From positions 248,001 to 312,000 of the forward strand of contig JACKKF010000002.1 of NCBI GenBank assembly GCA_020637555.1: a DNA stretch of 64,000 nucleotides. Reading direction: 5' to 3'. The notes below the pieces were generated by a model, which was not told the DNA's origin, ran no database searches, and saw only the letters and a list, made by a program, of their open reading frames with translations. Position 1 is the stretch's first letter. Each line of letters starts with the position of its first letter. A program made the translations under genes and the position numbers. Shown here in pieces: positions 43,549 through 51,206 of this stretch. Origin of the DNA: Rhodobacter sp. Its GTDB lineage: Bacteria; Pseudomonadota; Alphaproteobacteria; Rhodobacterales; Rhodobacteraceae.

Positions 43549-43661
43549 TTCGTTCCGGCCTGCGTCGCAGCCCGGCCCAGCCGGACGGCGGTGCGCCCGG
43601 GCGTGTGGTGCCGGTCTGCGTGTGGTTCCGGGCTGGACCTGGTGCCGAGCAGCGCGTGGTG

Positions 43662-45260
43662 TCAGTCCAGCGAGGCCAGAAGGCGGCGATTGGTAATCGT
43701 GCCCTCGGCGCTGACCAGACCGGCCAGACGGCTGTCGCCCAGCAGGTCCCGCAGGTCCACCGCGCGCCCGTTGACAAAGGCCCGGCGGCTGACCAGCCGG
43801 ATGCCGTGGCTATAGTCGGCGTATTGCGCGCCATGCACGGTGCTCAAGGGCTGAATCGCCGCGCCGCTGCGCCGGTGCCAGCCATAGATCGCGACGCGGC
43901 CGGGATTGCTGTTCAGCCGGTTGGTCAGGACCAGGTCCTTTTTCTGTCCGGCGACCAGCTGGCCCAGCCGGCCCCCGGCCTGGCGCAACTGCCCCTGCAC
44001 GGTGGCATTGTGGCGCAAGAAATACGCGGTCGAGGACATCTGCGCGCCCGGTTCCATGGGCGCGGGCGACAGATGCACGCTGGCCTGCTGATAGATCGCG
44101 TCGACCATCCGGGTTGTCGGCAGCACCATGTCAAAACGTTCCGCCACGCGCATCGCCGCGGGCAGGCCCAGCGGCACACGGACGAAATCGCGGTTCGAGC
44201 CCACGGCCAGATAATCGGGCGTCACGCAAATGGTGATGCGGGTCGCCTGTCCGTTCGGGCCCGTGCCCGTAAACGTCACGGGAACCAGGTTGCGCAGGAA
44301 ATCCGGGACGTTGCCGGCCAGAACCTCGGCCAGGATGGCATCGTCGCGCGTGCTGCCGCCCTGACCGGACAGCCGGCCGATCACTGCGCTGCCGTCTCCT
44401 GCGTTGCCGCGCCGTCGGGGAATCGAACGGGTCAGGCCCGAATCGCATTGATCGCGGCCCACCGCGGCCGAGGCCAGCGGTGCAATTTCGATCACGGGTG
44501 CGCCGGTTCCGGCCGGGGCCGTCGCCGCAGGGGTCGTCGCGGAAGGGGTCGGCGTCGTGACGTCCAGACTGGCAAGGCGCGTCACGGCCTCGGGCCGGGC
44601 GCGGGGCGTGCGGGAGCGGATGAGACCTTGCGGCAGTTCGGGGTCGGCCTCGATCGCGGCGAGTCTGGCTGCGGCGCTGGTGTCGGCTTGCGGGCGCAAA
44701 CGCGGAAACGGCGACCGGGTCGGCGCGCGCGGGCTCGCGGCAGGGGTGTCGGCGGCCAAGGCCGCGCGTCGGGGCGGGGTTACCACCGGTGTCTCCAGCC
44801 GCGCGACGATCCGGGGCTGCGCCTCGGCGGTCGACGGCGTTTCGGGCAGGGACGGACGGGCCAAGGCCACGCGGTCCGGTGTCACGCCGTCCGGACCCAC
44901 GCGGTCCGTGGTGCGCGGCGCATCCGCCGGGGCCTGGGCTACGGCAACTGCCGCGCCGGGATCGCGGACGGGCCGGGGTGGCAAGGGCGCGCGGTTGCGT
45001 GGCAGCACCGGGTCCATCGGCACATCCGGCGCGGCAAATCCGGTGCCTTCCGTCGCCACGAGGTTGGATAGCCAGACTTCGGGCGCGGGGCCGACCGGGA
45101 CCCCGGGCGCAGGGGCCGCGGCGGGCCAGAGCGCGACCGCACCTGCGGCCACCAGGGCCAGCGCGCCCAGCCCGGTCGCCACCAGCGCCAGGCGCCTGGG
45201 CAACGCAGCCCGGGAGGGCGCGGTTTCATACAGCGGAGGAAACGACGGATGCAGGGTCAT
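43662..45260 (-). CDS. Membrane-anchored protein with Pro/Ala-rich stalk and conserved C-terminal domain, unknown function
   Basis: A 532-residue protein. A short cytoplasmic N terminus and one membrane helix (about 22-50) are followed by a low-complexity Pro/Ala/Thr/Arg stalk to about residue 260. A folded domain occupies residues 280-532, with motifs ITICVTPDYLAVGSNRDFVR, MSSTAYFLRHNATVQGQLRQ, GQKKDLVLTNRL, RVAIYGWHRRSGAAIQPLST and VHGAQYADYSHGIRLVSRRA. The C-terminal domain recurs in Rhodobacteraceae as a hypothetical protein; its many conserved His, Tyr and Asp (HGxxYADYSHG) suggest an enzyme or ligand-binding role outside the cytoplasm. No named family is claimed. Confidence 0.7.
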   Translation of the reverse strand: MTLHPSFPPLYETAPSRAALPRRLALVATGLGALALVAAGAVALWPAAAPAPGVPVGPAPEVWLSNLVATEGTGFAAPDVPMDPVLPRNRAPLPPRPVRDPGAAVAVAQAPADAPRTTDRVGPDGVTPDRVALARPSLPETPSTAEAQPRIVARLETPVVTPPRRAALAADTPAASPRAPTRSPFPRLRPQADTSAAARLAAIEADPELPQGLIRSRTPRARPEAVTRLASLDVTTPTPSATTPAATAPAGTGAPVIEIAPLASAAVGRDQCDSGLTRSIPRRRGNAGDGSAVIGRLSGQGGSTRDDAILAEVLAGNVPDFLRNLVPVTFTGTGPNGQATRITICVTPDYLAVGSNRDFVRVPLGLPAAMRVAERFDMVLPTTRMVDAIYQQASVHLSPAPMEPGAQMSSTAYFLRHNATVQGQLRQAGGRLGQLVAGQKKDLVLTNRLNSNPGRVAIYGWHRRSGAAIQPLSTVHGAQYADYSHGIRLVSRRAFVNGRAVDLRDLLGDSRLAGLVSAEGTITNRRLLASLD

Positions 45261-45343
45261 GGATCTTCCATACGCAGGAATTCCCTAACCGACAATGAAG
45301 GCCGATGCGCCGCGCCTGCCGATCGGCGGCGCGCCGCCGACCG

Positions 45344-46078
45344 CTACAGACGGGTGCGCTTGAACACGACCTCGGGCAGGGTGCGGATCACTGTCATCAC
45401 CAGGCGCCAGACCGGCTTGACATAGACGATGTCGCGCTGTTTCCGCTGCGCGCGCCAGATGGCATGGGCGACGGCCTGGGGCGTGGCGGTGAGGCGCGGG
45501 TTCAGGTCCATGCCTTCGGTCATCCGGGTTGCGACAAAGCCGGGTTTCACCGTGATAACCTGCACTTGCGAGCGCGACAGCCGGTTCCTGAGGCCCGAAA
45601 GATAGGCCGTGAATCCCGCCTTTGCCGCGCCGTAGACATAGTTCGACGCGCGCCCACGATCCCCCGCGACCGAGGAGATGCCGATCACCGCGCCATGGCC
45701 GCGGGTCTCGAACCGGGCGGCCAGCTGTTCCAGGATCAGCGCCGGGCCTTCGAAATTGGTGCGCATCACCCGCGCGGCGGCCGCCGGGTCGGTCTGGCTG
45801 GCGACCTGGTCGCCCATGACGCCGACCGCGCAGATCGCGGTATCGGGCAGCACCGGCAGCGAATCGAGGAACGCGGCAAATCCCGCAGTGTCGAGCACGT
45901 CGAACTCGTGGGTGCTGACCGCGACCCGGTGGCGCAGGCGCAGGTCCTGCGCATCGGCGTCCAGCGTGGCGGCATCGCGCGCGGCAAGCTGGACATCGTA
46001 GCCTTCCTGCGCATAGCGGTGGGCGCAGGCGCGGGCGATGTCCGAGCGCGCCCCCAGGATCAGAACCGTCGCCGTCAT
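45344..46078 (-). CDS. DprE2-like short-chain dehydrogenase/reductase
   Basis: A 244-residue SDR. The cofactor motif is VLILGARSDIARACAHRYA; the catalytic Ser is in IGISSVAGDRG and Tyr/Lys in NYVYGAAKAGF. Read with its neighbours it corresponds to DprE2 (Rv3791), which reduces the keto sugar made by DprE1 to complete the epimerisation of polyprenyl-phosphoryl-ribose to arabinose. The ATG at 46078 overlaps the DprE1-like stop (ATGA). It is the last gene of the four-gene operon. SDR proteins are numerous, so the function relies on context. Confidence 0.85.
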   Translation of the reverse strand: MTATVLILGARSDIARACAHRYAQEGYDVQLAARDAATLDADAQDLRLRHRVAVSTHEFDVLDTAGFAAFLDSLPVLPDTAICAVGVMGDQVASQTDPAAAARVMRTNFEGPALILEQLAARFETRGHGAVIGISSVAGDRGRASNYVYGAAKAGFTAYLSGLRNRLSRSQVQVITVKPGFVATRMTEGMDLNPRLTATPQAVAHAIWRAQRKQRDIVYVKPVWRLVMTVIRTLPEVVFKRTRL

Positions 46079-47418
46079 AGACCCAGCCTTTCGCTTTGCG
46101 CCGAGGTGAAGCGGCCCGTCATGCCCTGTGTGCTGCGCCAGGCGCTGAAATCCTGCCAGCGCGGATCGGTGCGGCGCAGGGTGTCGGCGCTCATCCGGCT
46201 GTCCTTGGCCAGATAGAAGCGCCCGCCATGATCGGCCGTGATCCGGTCGAGTTCCGGCATCAGGGCGAGACTGCGCTGGGTCATCGGAAAATCGAGCGCC
46301 AGCGTATACCCCTCCATCGGGAAGGACAGGCGGCTGTTCTGGGCGCCAAAGCGTTTCAGAACGGCCAGGAACGACCCGGCGCCGGTGCGGCTGATGGCTT
46401 CGAGGATGGCGCGCAGCCCCTCGGCATGGCTTTCGAGGGGCACGACGCACTGGAACTGCATGAACCCCTTGCGGCCGTAAATCCGGTTCCAGTCGCGGAT
46501 CGCATCGAGCGGATAGAAGAACGGCTCCCATCCGACCAGGCTGGAGGGCGGGGTATGCGCGCCCTTCTGGTAGTAGAGCGCGTTGAACGCGCGGATGGAC
46601 CAGGGGTTCAGCACGAACCCCGGCAGATCGACCGGCACGCGCGGCCCCTTGTGGCGCGGCGTGACAAAGGGCGTGCCGCGATGGGCGGCGGGCAGTTCGG
46701 CGCGGCTGGCGTGCTCGCCATTCATCACGATCGACCGACCCATCGTGGCGCCCGAGGCCGCGCAATCGATCCAGGCCATCGAGTAGGTGGCGGCATAGGT
46801 CCGCTCGAACGCCGCCAGCGCCGCGTCCAGGTTGGGGGCGGCGATGGTCTGCTGGCGGATCCACCCGGATTCCACGCGCTTGAGGCGGATCGCGCACCGC
46901 ACGATCACCCCGGTCAGGCCCATGCCCCCAAGCGTCCATTCGAACAGGTCCTCGCCGGGCAGCGTGCGGGTCACGCGCCCGTCGGGGCCCATCACCTCGA
47001 TCCAGTCGACAAAGGTGCCAAAGGACCCCTCGGAATGGTGGTTCTTGCCGTGAACATCGGCCGCGATGGCCCCCCCCAGCGACACGAATTGCGTGCCCGG
47101 GGTGACCGACAGAAACCAGCCGCGGGGCAGAAAGGCGTCGATGATCTCGCCCAAAGTGACACCGGATTCGGCCGTCAGCTGGCCGGTCTGGTCGTCAAAG
47201 GCGATCATGCGGTTGAAATGCCGGGTCGAGACCGCGTGCCGCCCGATCGCCGCATCGCCATAGGCCCGCCCCATGCCGCGCGCGATCAGCGGTCCCGGCC
47301 CCTTGGCCGACCCTGTCGCGGGCCCCTCGGTGACCAGGGCGGCCAACGCCGCGGTATCGCGCGGCGCGCTCAGGGTTCCCTCGGTCCGGGGGTAACGGCC
47401 CCACCCCTCAAGCTGCAT
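46075..47418 (-). CDS. DprE1-like FAD-dependent decaprenylphosphoryl-ribose oxidase
   Basis: A 447-residue FAD-binding (PCMH type) oxidoreductase. FAD loop IARGMGRAYGDAAIG and GKNHHSEGSFGTFVDWIEVM, the latter holding the His matching the FAD-contacting His132 of mycobacterial DprE1. C-terminal matches include KGFMQFQCVVPLES, GSFLAVLKRFGAQN, LSFPMEGYTLALDFPM and GGRFYLAKDSRMSADTLRR. The residue matching Cys387, the benzothiazinone target, is Ala here (YTLALDF). DprE1 oxidises the C2 hydroxyl of decaprenylphosphoryl-ribose. ATG 47418 is preferred over TTG 47442. Overlaps GtrA by 11 bases. Confidence 0.9.
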   Translation of the reverse strand: MQLEGWGRYPRTEGTLSAPRDTAALAALVTEGPATGSAKGPGPLIARGMGRAYGDAAIGRHAVSTRHFNRMIAFDDQTGQLTAESGVTLGEIIDAFLPRGWFLSVTPGTQFVSLGGAIAADVHGKNHHSEGSFGTFVDWIEVMGPDGRVTRTLPGEDLFEWTLGGMGLTGVIVRCAIRLKRVESGWIRQQTIAAPNLDAALAAFERTYAATYSMAWIDCAASGATMGRSIVMNGEHASRAELPAAHRGTPFVTPRHKGPRVPVDLPGFVLNPWSIRAFNALYYQKGAHTPPSSLVGWEPFFYPLDAIRDWNRIYGRKGFMQFQCVVPLESHAEGLRAILEAISRTGAGSFLAVLKRFGAQNSRLSFPMEGYTLALDFPMTQRSLALMPELDRITADHGGRFYLAKDSRMSADTLRRTDPRWQDFSAWRSTQGMTGRFTSAQSERLGL

Positions 47419-47839
47419 CGGCTCTCTCGCTGGTAAAGACAAATCGCTTGTCCAGTTGGTATTTCACCACATAGCCCACGGCAAGACCGAGGACTGCGCC
47501 CAATTCGCGCGCCGCGTCGGTCCGGAACACCCACCAGAACGCCGTTTCGCTGGCCCAGAAGATCGCGGTCGTGACCAGACCCATCACGGTGTAGAGGGTG
47601 AACTTGCGGCCATGTGCCCGGGCGCCGGTTTCGAAATCGGCAAAGATCCAGCGTTTGTCGAGCAGGTATTTCACCACCAGCCCGGCGCCGGTGCCAAGAA
47701 CCAGAGCGATCAGATACTGCACCACCGTCGTGCCCAGCGCCGCCAGAACCAGCCGTTGCAGCCCCAGATTCACCAGCGTTGCCACCACCGCGAACGCGCC
47801 ATACCGGCCAACCAGCGCCCAGCCCCGTGGCGCGCTCAT
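47408..47839 (-). CDS. GtrA-family membrane protein
   Basis: A 143-residue protein with four hydrophobic helices. Family marks: GRYGAFAVVATLVNLGLQRL, VVKYLLDKRWIF and the repeat VGYVVKYQLDKRFVF, each a positive-aromatic loop after a helix. GtrA proteins are thought to flip or recruit polyprenyl-linked sugars. In mycobacteria the GtrA protein Rv3789 is encoded beside dprE1, as here. Start and end overlap both neighbours (four and 11 bases), so expression is coupled. Confidence 0.88.
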   Translation of the reverse strand: MSAPRGWALVGRYGAFAVVATLVNLGLQRLVLAALGTTVVQYLIALVLGTGAGLVVKYLLDKRWIFADFETGARAHGRKFTLYTVMGLVTTAIFWASETAFWWVFRTDAARELGAVLGLAVGYVVKYQLDKRFVFTSERADAA

Positions 47840-49272
47840 AGCAGCGTGGCCAGCGCGAAGATGGCGGCGAACAGCACCAGCACGATCTGGCTGACCCGGT
47901 CGCGCACGGCGAAGGCGACCGGATCGTCATCCATCTGGCCCCGTTGCGCCAGCAGGATCATGCGCGCGATCCAGTAGAGCAGCAGCAGGCACACCGCCCA
48001 CAGGATCATCGGGTTGGCGTAAAGGTCACGCGTCACGGGCTCGTTGAGATAGAGCATGAACACCAGCACCGCGACAAAGCCCGAGGCCGTCGCCATCTGC
48101 GTGACCATCGGCAGGTCGCCGACCCGATACCCCCGTCCGGCGGCCTCGTCCACGTTGCGATGCGCCATGTCCACCAACTCCGCCTGGCGTTTGACGGCAG
48201 CCAGCGCAAAGAACAGGAAGGCCGAGAAACTCAGCAGCCAGACCGAGGGCATGATCCCCATCGCCGCCCCGCCCGCCGCCAGCCTGAGGGTGTAGAGGGT
48301 GGCCAGCACGCAGATGTCGAGGATCGGCTTGCGCTTCAGCCACAGGGAATAGGCGATGGTCAGCAGGTAATACCCCAGCAGCACCGGTAAAAAGAGCGGT
48401 TGCAGCACCAGCCCCAGCACCAGCCCCATCGCCAGCAGGATCGGCACCATCGCCATCCCGTGCGACAGCGGCAACGCCCCCGAGGCCAGCGGTCGGCGCC
48501 GCTTGCGCGGATGCGCCCGATCCGACCCGATATCCAGCAGGTCGTTCAACAGATAGACGCTCGACGCGACCAGGCTGAAGGCCAGAAAGGCCAGGACCCC
48601 TTGCAGCACCGCCTGTCCATGGAACTGATGCGCGGCCAGCAACGGCAGGAAAACCAGCAGGTTCTTCACCCATTGCTGCGGCCGCATGGCGCGCAGCGCG
48701 GCGGGGAACAGGGGCTCCGGCGGTGCCAGATGCACGGTATCCGCACACAGCGCATCGACACGCGCGCGCAGGCCCGGGTGCAGCCCCACCGTGACCGCCC
48801 CCGCCGCATCGCGCCAGACCGGCAGATCGGCGATGCTGTCACCCGCATAGATGTAGCCACCCGCGCCATAGGTCTGTTTCAGCCATGCCGCCTTGGCCGC
48901 ACCCTTGAGGTTCGTCGCCCCGTCCGATCCGTGCACCGCGTCGAACAGGTCCAGGTGATTGGCGATCGCATTGGCCAGGCTCTGGTCCGCCGCCGTTACC
49001 AGCGCGGTCGTGCCGCCGCGCGCGCGCCACGCGCGAACATGCTCCAGCACGGCCGGTTCATAGGGCAGGGTGGCTGGATCGGGCGGGCTGATGGTGGCCA
49101 ACCGCGCCTTCAGCGCCGCGCGGCCGCGCGCCAGCCCCGCGATGGCCCAGAGCGGCGTGCGCCAGTCCCGGGCAAAGCCCGACCAGAAGCTTTCGAACAG
49201 CATGTCCGAGCGGATCAGCGTGCCGTCGAGATCGACGACCAGCACCGGGAGTGTCTCTGCGTGATCTGCCAT
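47836..49272 (-). CDS. HAD phosphatase-UbiA prenyltransferase fusion (polyprenyl-phosphate phosphoribosyltransferase type)
   Basis: A 478-residue, two-domain protein. The N-terminal HAD domain (about 8-200) has motif I VVDLDGTLIRSD, motif II VTAADQS and motif IV YAGDSIADLPVW. The C-terminal UbiA domain has about eight helices and the substrate motif NDLLDIGSDRAHPRKRRRPL, the pattern of 5-phospho-ribosyl-1-pyrophosphate:decaprenyl-phosphate transferase (Rv3806c), rather than quinone UbiA. The fused HAD would remove the 5-phosphate. ATG 49272 is chosen because the longer open frame runs through tRNA-Thr. It is the first gene of the operon. Confidence 0.88.
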   Translation of the reverse strand: MADHAETLPVLVVDLDGTLIRSDMLFESFWSGFARDWRTPLWAIAGLARGRAALKARLATISPPDPATLPYEPAVLEHVRAWRARGGTTALVTAADQSLANAIANHLDLFDAVHGSDGATNLKGAAKAAWLKQTYGAGGYIYAGDSIADLPVWRDAAGAVTVGLHPGLRARVDALCADTVHLAPPEPLFPAALRAMRPQQWVKNLLVFLPLLAAHQFHGQAVLQGVLAFLAFSLVASSVYLLNDLLDIGSDRAHPRKRRRPLASGALPLSHGMAMVPILLAMGLVLGLVLQPLFLPVLLGYYLLTIAYSLWLKRKPILDICVLATLYTLRLAAGGAAMGIMPSVWLLSFSAFLFFALAAVKRQAELVDMAHRNVDEAAGRGYRVGDLPMVTQMATASGFVAVLVFMLYLNEPVTRDLYANPMILWAVCLLLLYWIARMILLAQRGQMDDDPVAFAVRDRVSQIVLVLFAAIFALATLL

Positions 49273-49343
49273 GAACCGGGTCGCCTGCCATTTCCGGACG
49301 CGACCCTGCCATGCGGTCCGTTGGCGGCGCAAGGGGGCGGTCA

Positions 49344-49419
49344 TGGTGCCGGTGGAGGGACTCGAACCCCCGACCTTCTGATTACAAATCAGCTGCTCTA
49401 CCAACTGAGCTACACCGGC
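49344..49419 (-). tRNA. tRNA-Thr (anticodon TGT)
   Basis: On the minus strand a 76-base cloverleaf starts GCCGGTGTAGCTCAG, has the anticodon stem-loop CTGATTTGTAATCAG with TGT, a T-arm GGGGGTTCGAGTCCCTC and an encoded CCA. Acceptor arms pair GCCGGTG with CACCGGC. It lies 71 bases upstream of the HAD-UbiA gene on the same strand. Confidence 0.97.
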
Positions 49420-49528
49420 GCCCGGCTCTGATAGCGGCAATCGCGCCGCCGCTCAAGCCGGTTGCGCGGCCGGGCCCCGCGCGGCGGGGGCTTGCGTCGC
49501 GGGGGCGTCGCGCGCTATGCCGTAAGTC

Positions 49529-50404
49529 ATGGAAATCGCGTTTCATCTTGGCGCTCATGTGACCGACCGCGACCATCTGGTGCGGTGCCTTATGCGCAAC
49601 CGCCCGGCCCTGTTGGCGCAGGGCATCGCCATTCCCGGCCCCGGTCAGTATCGCCAGCAGTTGCGCAAGCTCGCGTTTGCGCTGCGCGACCAGGAGACCA
49701 ATGCCGACACGCAGGACGAGATCCTCGACAGCATGATCGAGGAAGACGAGGTGCGCCGGGTGGTCTTTTCCTCCGAGGCGTTCCTGTCGCTGCCGAAATG
49801 GGTGGTCAGCGCGAATCGCCTCTATCACGCGGCCGAGGACCGGATCGGCATGTTGCGCCACCTGTTCCCCGAGGCCCGGGTCGAACTGTTCCTGGCGATC
49901 CGCAACCCGGCGACCTTCCTGCCCGCGCTGTGCGCCGACAAGACGTCGGGCGGGGTCGAGCAGGTGCTCAAGGATACCGATCCGCTGGCCCTGCGCTGGT
50001 CGCAGACCCTCGCCCGGATCACCGAGGCCCACCCCGACCTGCCGCTGACCGTCTGGTGCGACGAGGACACGCCGCTCCTGTGGCCCGAGGTCCTGCGCGC
50101 CGTGTCCGGCCATGCGCCGGACAGCGTCATGGATGGATGGCTGGCCTGGTATTGGGACCTGGTGACCCCCACCGGTCACGCCGCCATGCGGCGCTGGTTC
50201 GATAACAACCCGCCGTCCGACGACATCGCGCGGCGCAAGATGCTCGCCGCGCTTCTCGCGCGTTTCGTCAAGCCCGAGGTCGTCGAGACCGAGGATCTCC
50301 TGCCCGGCTGGACCGAGGACACGCTCGAGGCCCTCACCGCCGTCTATGAGGAGGACCTCGATCTGATCGCCTCGATTCCGGGTGTGCGGCTGCTCGAACC
50401 CTGA
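49529..50404 (+). CDS. Protein of unknown function with degenerate sulfotransferase-like N terminus
   Basis: A 291-residue soluble protein. The N terminus FHLGAHVTDRDHLVRCLMRN, RPALLAQGI resembles the start of bacterial sulfotransferases (consensus HxGxHKTGT-S-LQ...L), but the phosphosulfate-binding K-T-G-T/S loop is replaced by V-T-D-R. The rest has RVELFLAIRNPATFLPALC, similar to the second PAPS contact (V-RNP). The catalytic use is therefore doubtful. Members occur across Rhodobacteraceae as hypothetical proteins. The gene stands alone, ending 2 bases from the convergent gapR. Confidence 0.65.
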   Translation: MEIAFHLGAHVTDRDHLVRCLMRNRPALLAQGIAIPGPGQYRQQLRKLAFALRDQETNADTQDEILDSMIEEDEVRRVVFSSEAFLSLPKWVVSANRLYHAAEDRIGMLRHLFPEARVELFLAIRNPATFLPALCADKTSGGVEQVLKDTDPLALRWSQTLARITEAHPDLPLTVWCDEDTPLLWPEVLRAVSGHAPDSVMDGWLAWYWDLVTPTGHAAMRRWFDNNPPSDDIARRKMLAALLARFVKPEVVETEDLLPGWTEDTLEALTAVYEEDLDLIASIPGVRLLEP

Positions 50405-50406
50405 GC

Positions 50407-50661
50407 TCAGCTCATGCCCAGCGCGGCCTTGTACAGGTCCAGAACCGCCTCTTCCTCGGCAATCTCGTCGGGTTTCTTCTTGCGCAGGGCGATGATCTTG
50501 CGCAGCGCCTTGGTGTCGTATCCGCGGCCCTTGGCCTCGGCCATCACTTCCTTCTGCTGGTCGGTGATGTCCTTCTTCTCGGCTTCCAGGTGTTCGTAAC
50601 GCTCGACGAACTGGCGCAGTTCATCGGCGGTGACGTCATAGGCGCTATCCGGGCTGCTCAT
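50407..50661 (-). CDS. gapR: Nucleoid-associated protein GapR (DUF2312)
   Basis: An 84-residue helical protein. The whole DUF2312 domain is present: ADELRQFVERYEHLEAEKKD, ITDQQKEVMAEAKGRGYDTK and ALRKIIALRKKKPDEIAEEE. In Caulobacter, GapR binds overtwisted AT-rich DNA ahead of forks and polymerases and aids replication and segregation. The ATG is preceded by AAGGAGGCAAGG on the minus strand, a strong ribosome binding site. Confidence 0.95.
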   Translation of the reverse strand: MSSPDSAYDVTADELRQFVERYEHLEAEKKDITDQQKEVMAEAKGRGYDTKALRKIIALRKKKPDEIAEEEAVLDLYKAALGMS

Positions 50662-50782
50662 CCTTGCCTCCTTGGTTGGACCCCGTTCCTAGCCAAGCCC
50701 CGCGCCTGGGGCAAGCGGCAGGTCACTTGCCCTGCGCCCCGGCGCGGGCTAGACGGCGGCAAACCGCAGAGAGGGCCACATC

Positions 50783-51007
50783 ATGCAAGGCGCAGAGTTT
50801 CTGATCTGGGGCGGCGCGACCGTCACAATCCTGGGCGTCCTCGGACTGTTCGCCTGCGTCGTCTGGGTCCTGCGGCTGCGTCGCTCGGGACTGGAAGACA
50901 CGGCGATGCGCAAGGCCCTGCAAAAAGGCGTGGCCTGGAACATGGCGGCGCTCTTCGTCTCGGTCATCGGGCTGATGATGGTGATCTTCGGCATCACCCT
51001 GGGCTGA
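50783..51007 (+). CDS. Small two-helix membrane protein of unknown function
   Basis: A 74-residue protein with two hydrophobic helices (about 7-32 and 48-73) separated by a charged loop, RLRRSGLEDTAMRKALQKG. Small proteins of this layout occur in Rhodobacteraceae without assigned function. The ATG is preceded by GAGAGGGCCACATC. It is oriented away from gapR with its own upstream region. Confidence 0.7.
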   Translation: MQGAEFLIWGGATVTILGVLGLFACVVWVLRLRRSGLEDTAMRKALQKGVAWNMAALFVSVIGLMMVIFGITLG

Positions 51008-51081
51008 TCGTTCTACCGGATCCGGTGCGCCCGCGCGCACGTCCATCCAACCCTCTTTGTGCGACAAATATCCCGGGGGGT

Positions 51082-51102
51082 GTGGGGGGCAGCGCCCCCC
51101 AC
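51082..51102. repeat. G/C-rich inverted repeat
   Basis: GTGGGGGGC and GCCCCCCAC form a 9-base perfect stem around AGC, inside a 199-base intergenic region between convergent genes. It is similar in kind to the palindrome at 16348 and probably belongs to the same class of Rhodobacterales intergenic elements; it may terminate both genes. Confidence 0.6.
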
Positions 51103-51206
51103 CGGGTCGCCCGAGGGCTACGGCATGGAATGCCGTCGGCCGAGGGCGAAACCCTCCGTCCCCGTCCGGACGCCACCCTGGGCCATGCGCTCCCCGCCGC
51201 GCCGGG

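Noticed and set aside
49273..49440. N-terminal extension of the HAD-UbiA frame with GVAQLVEQLICNQ
   Set aside because: This peptide is the translation of tRNA-Thr; the true start is ATG 49272.
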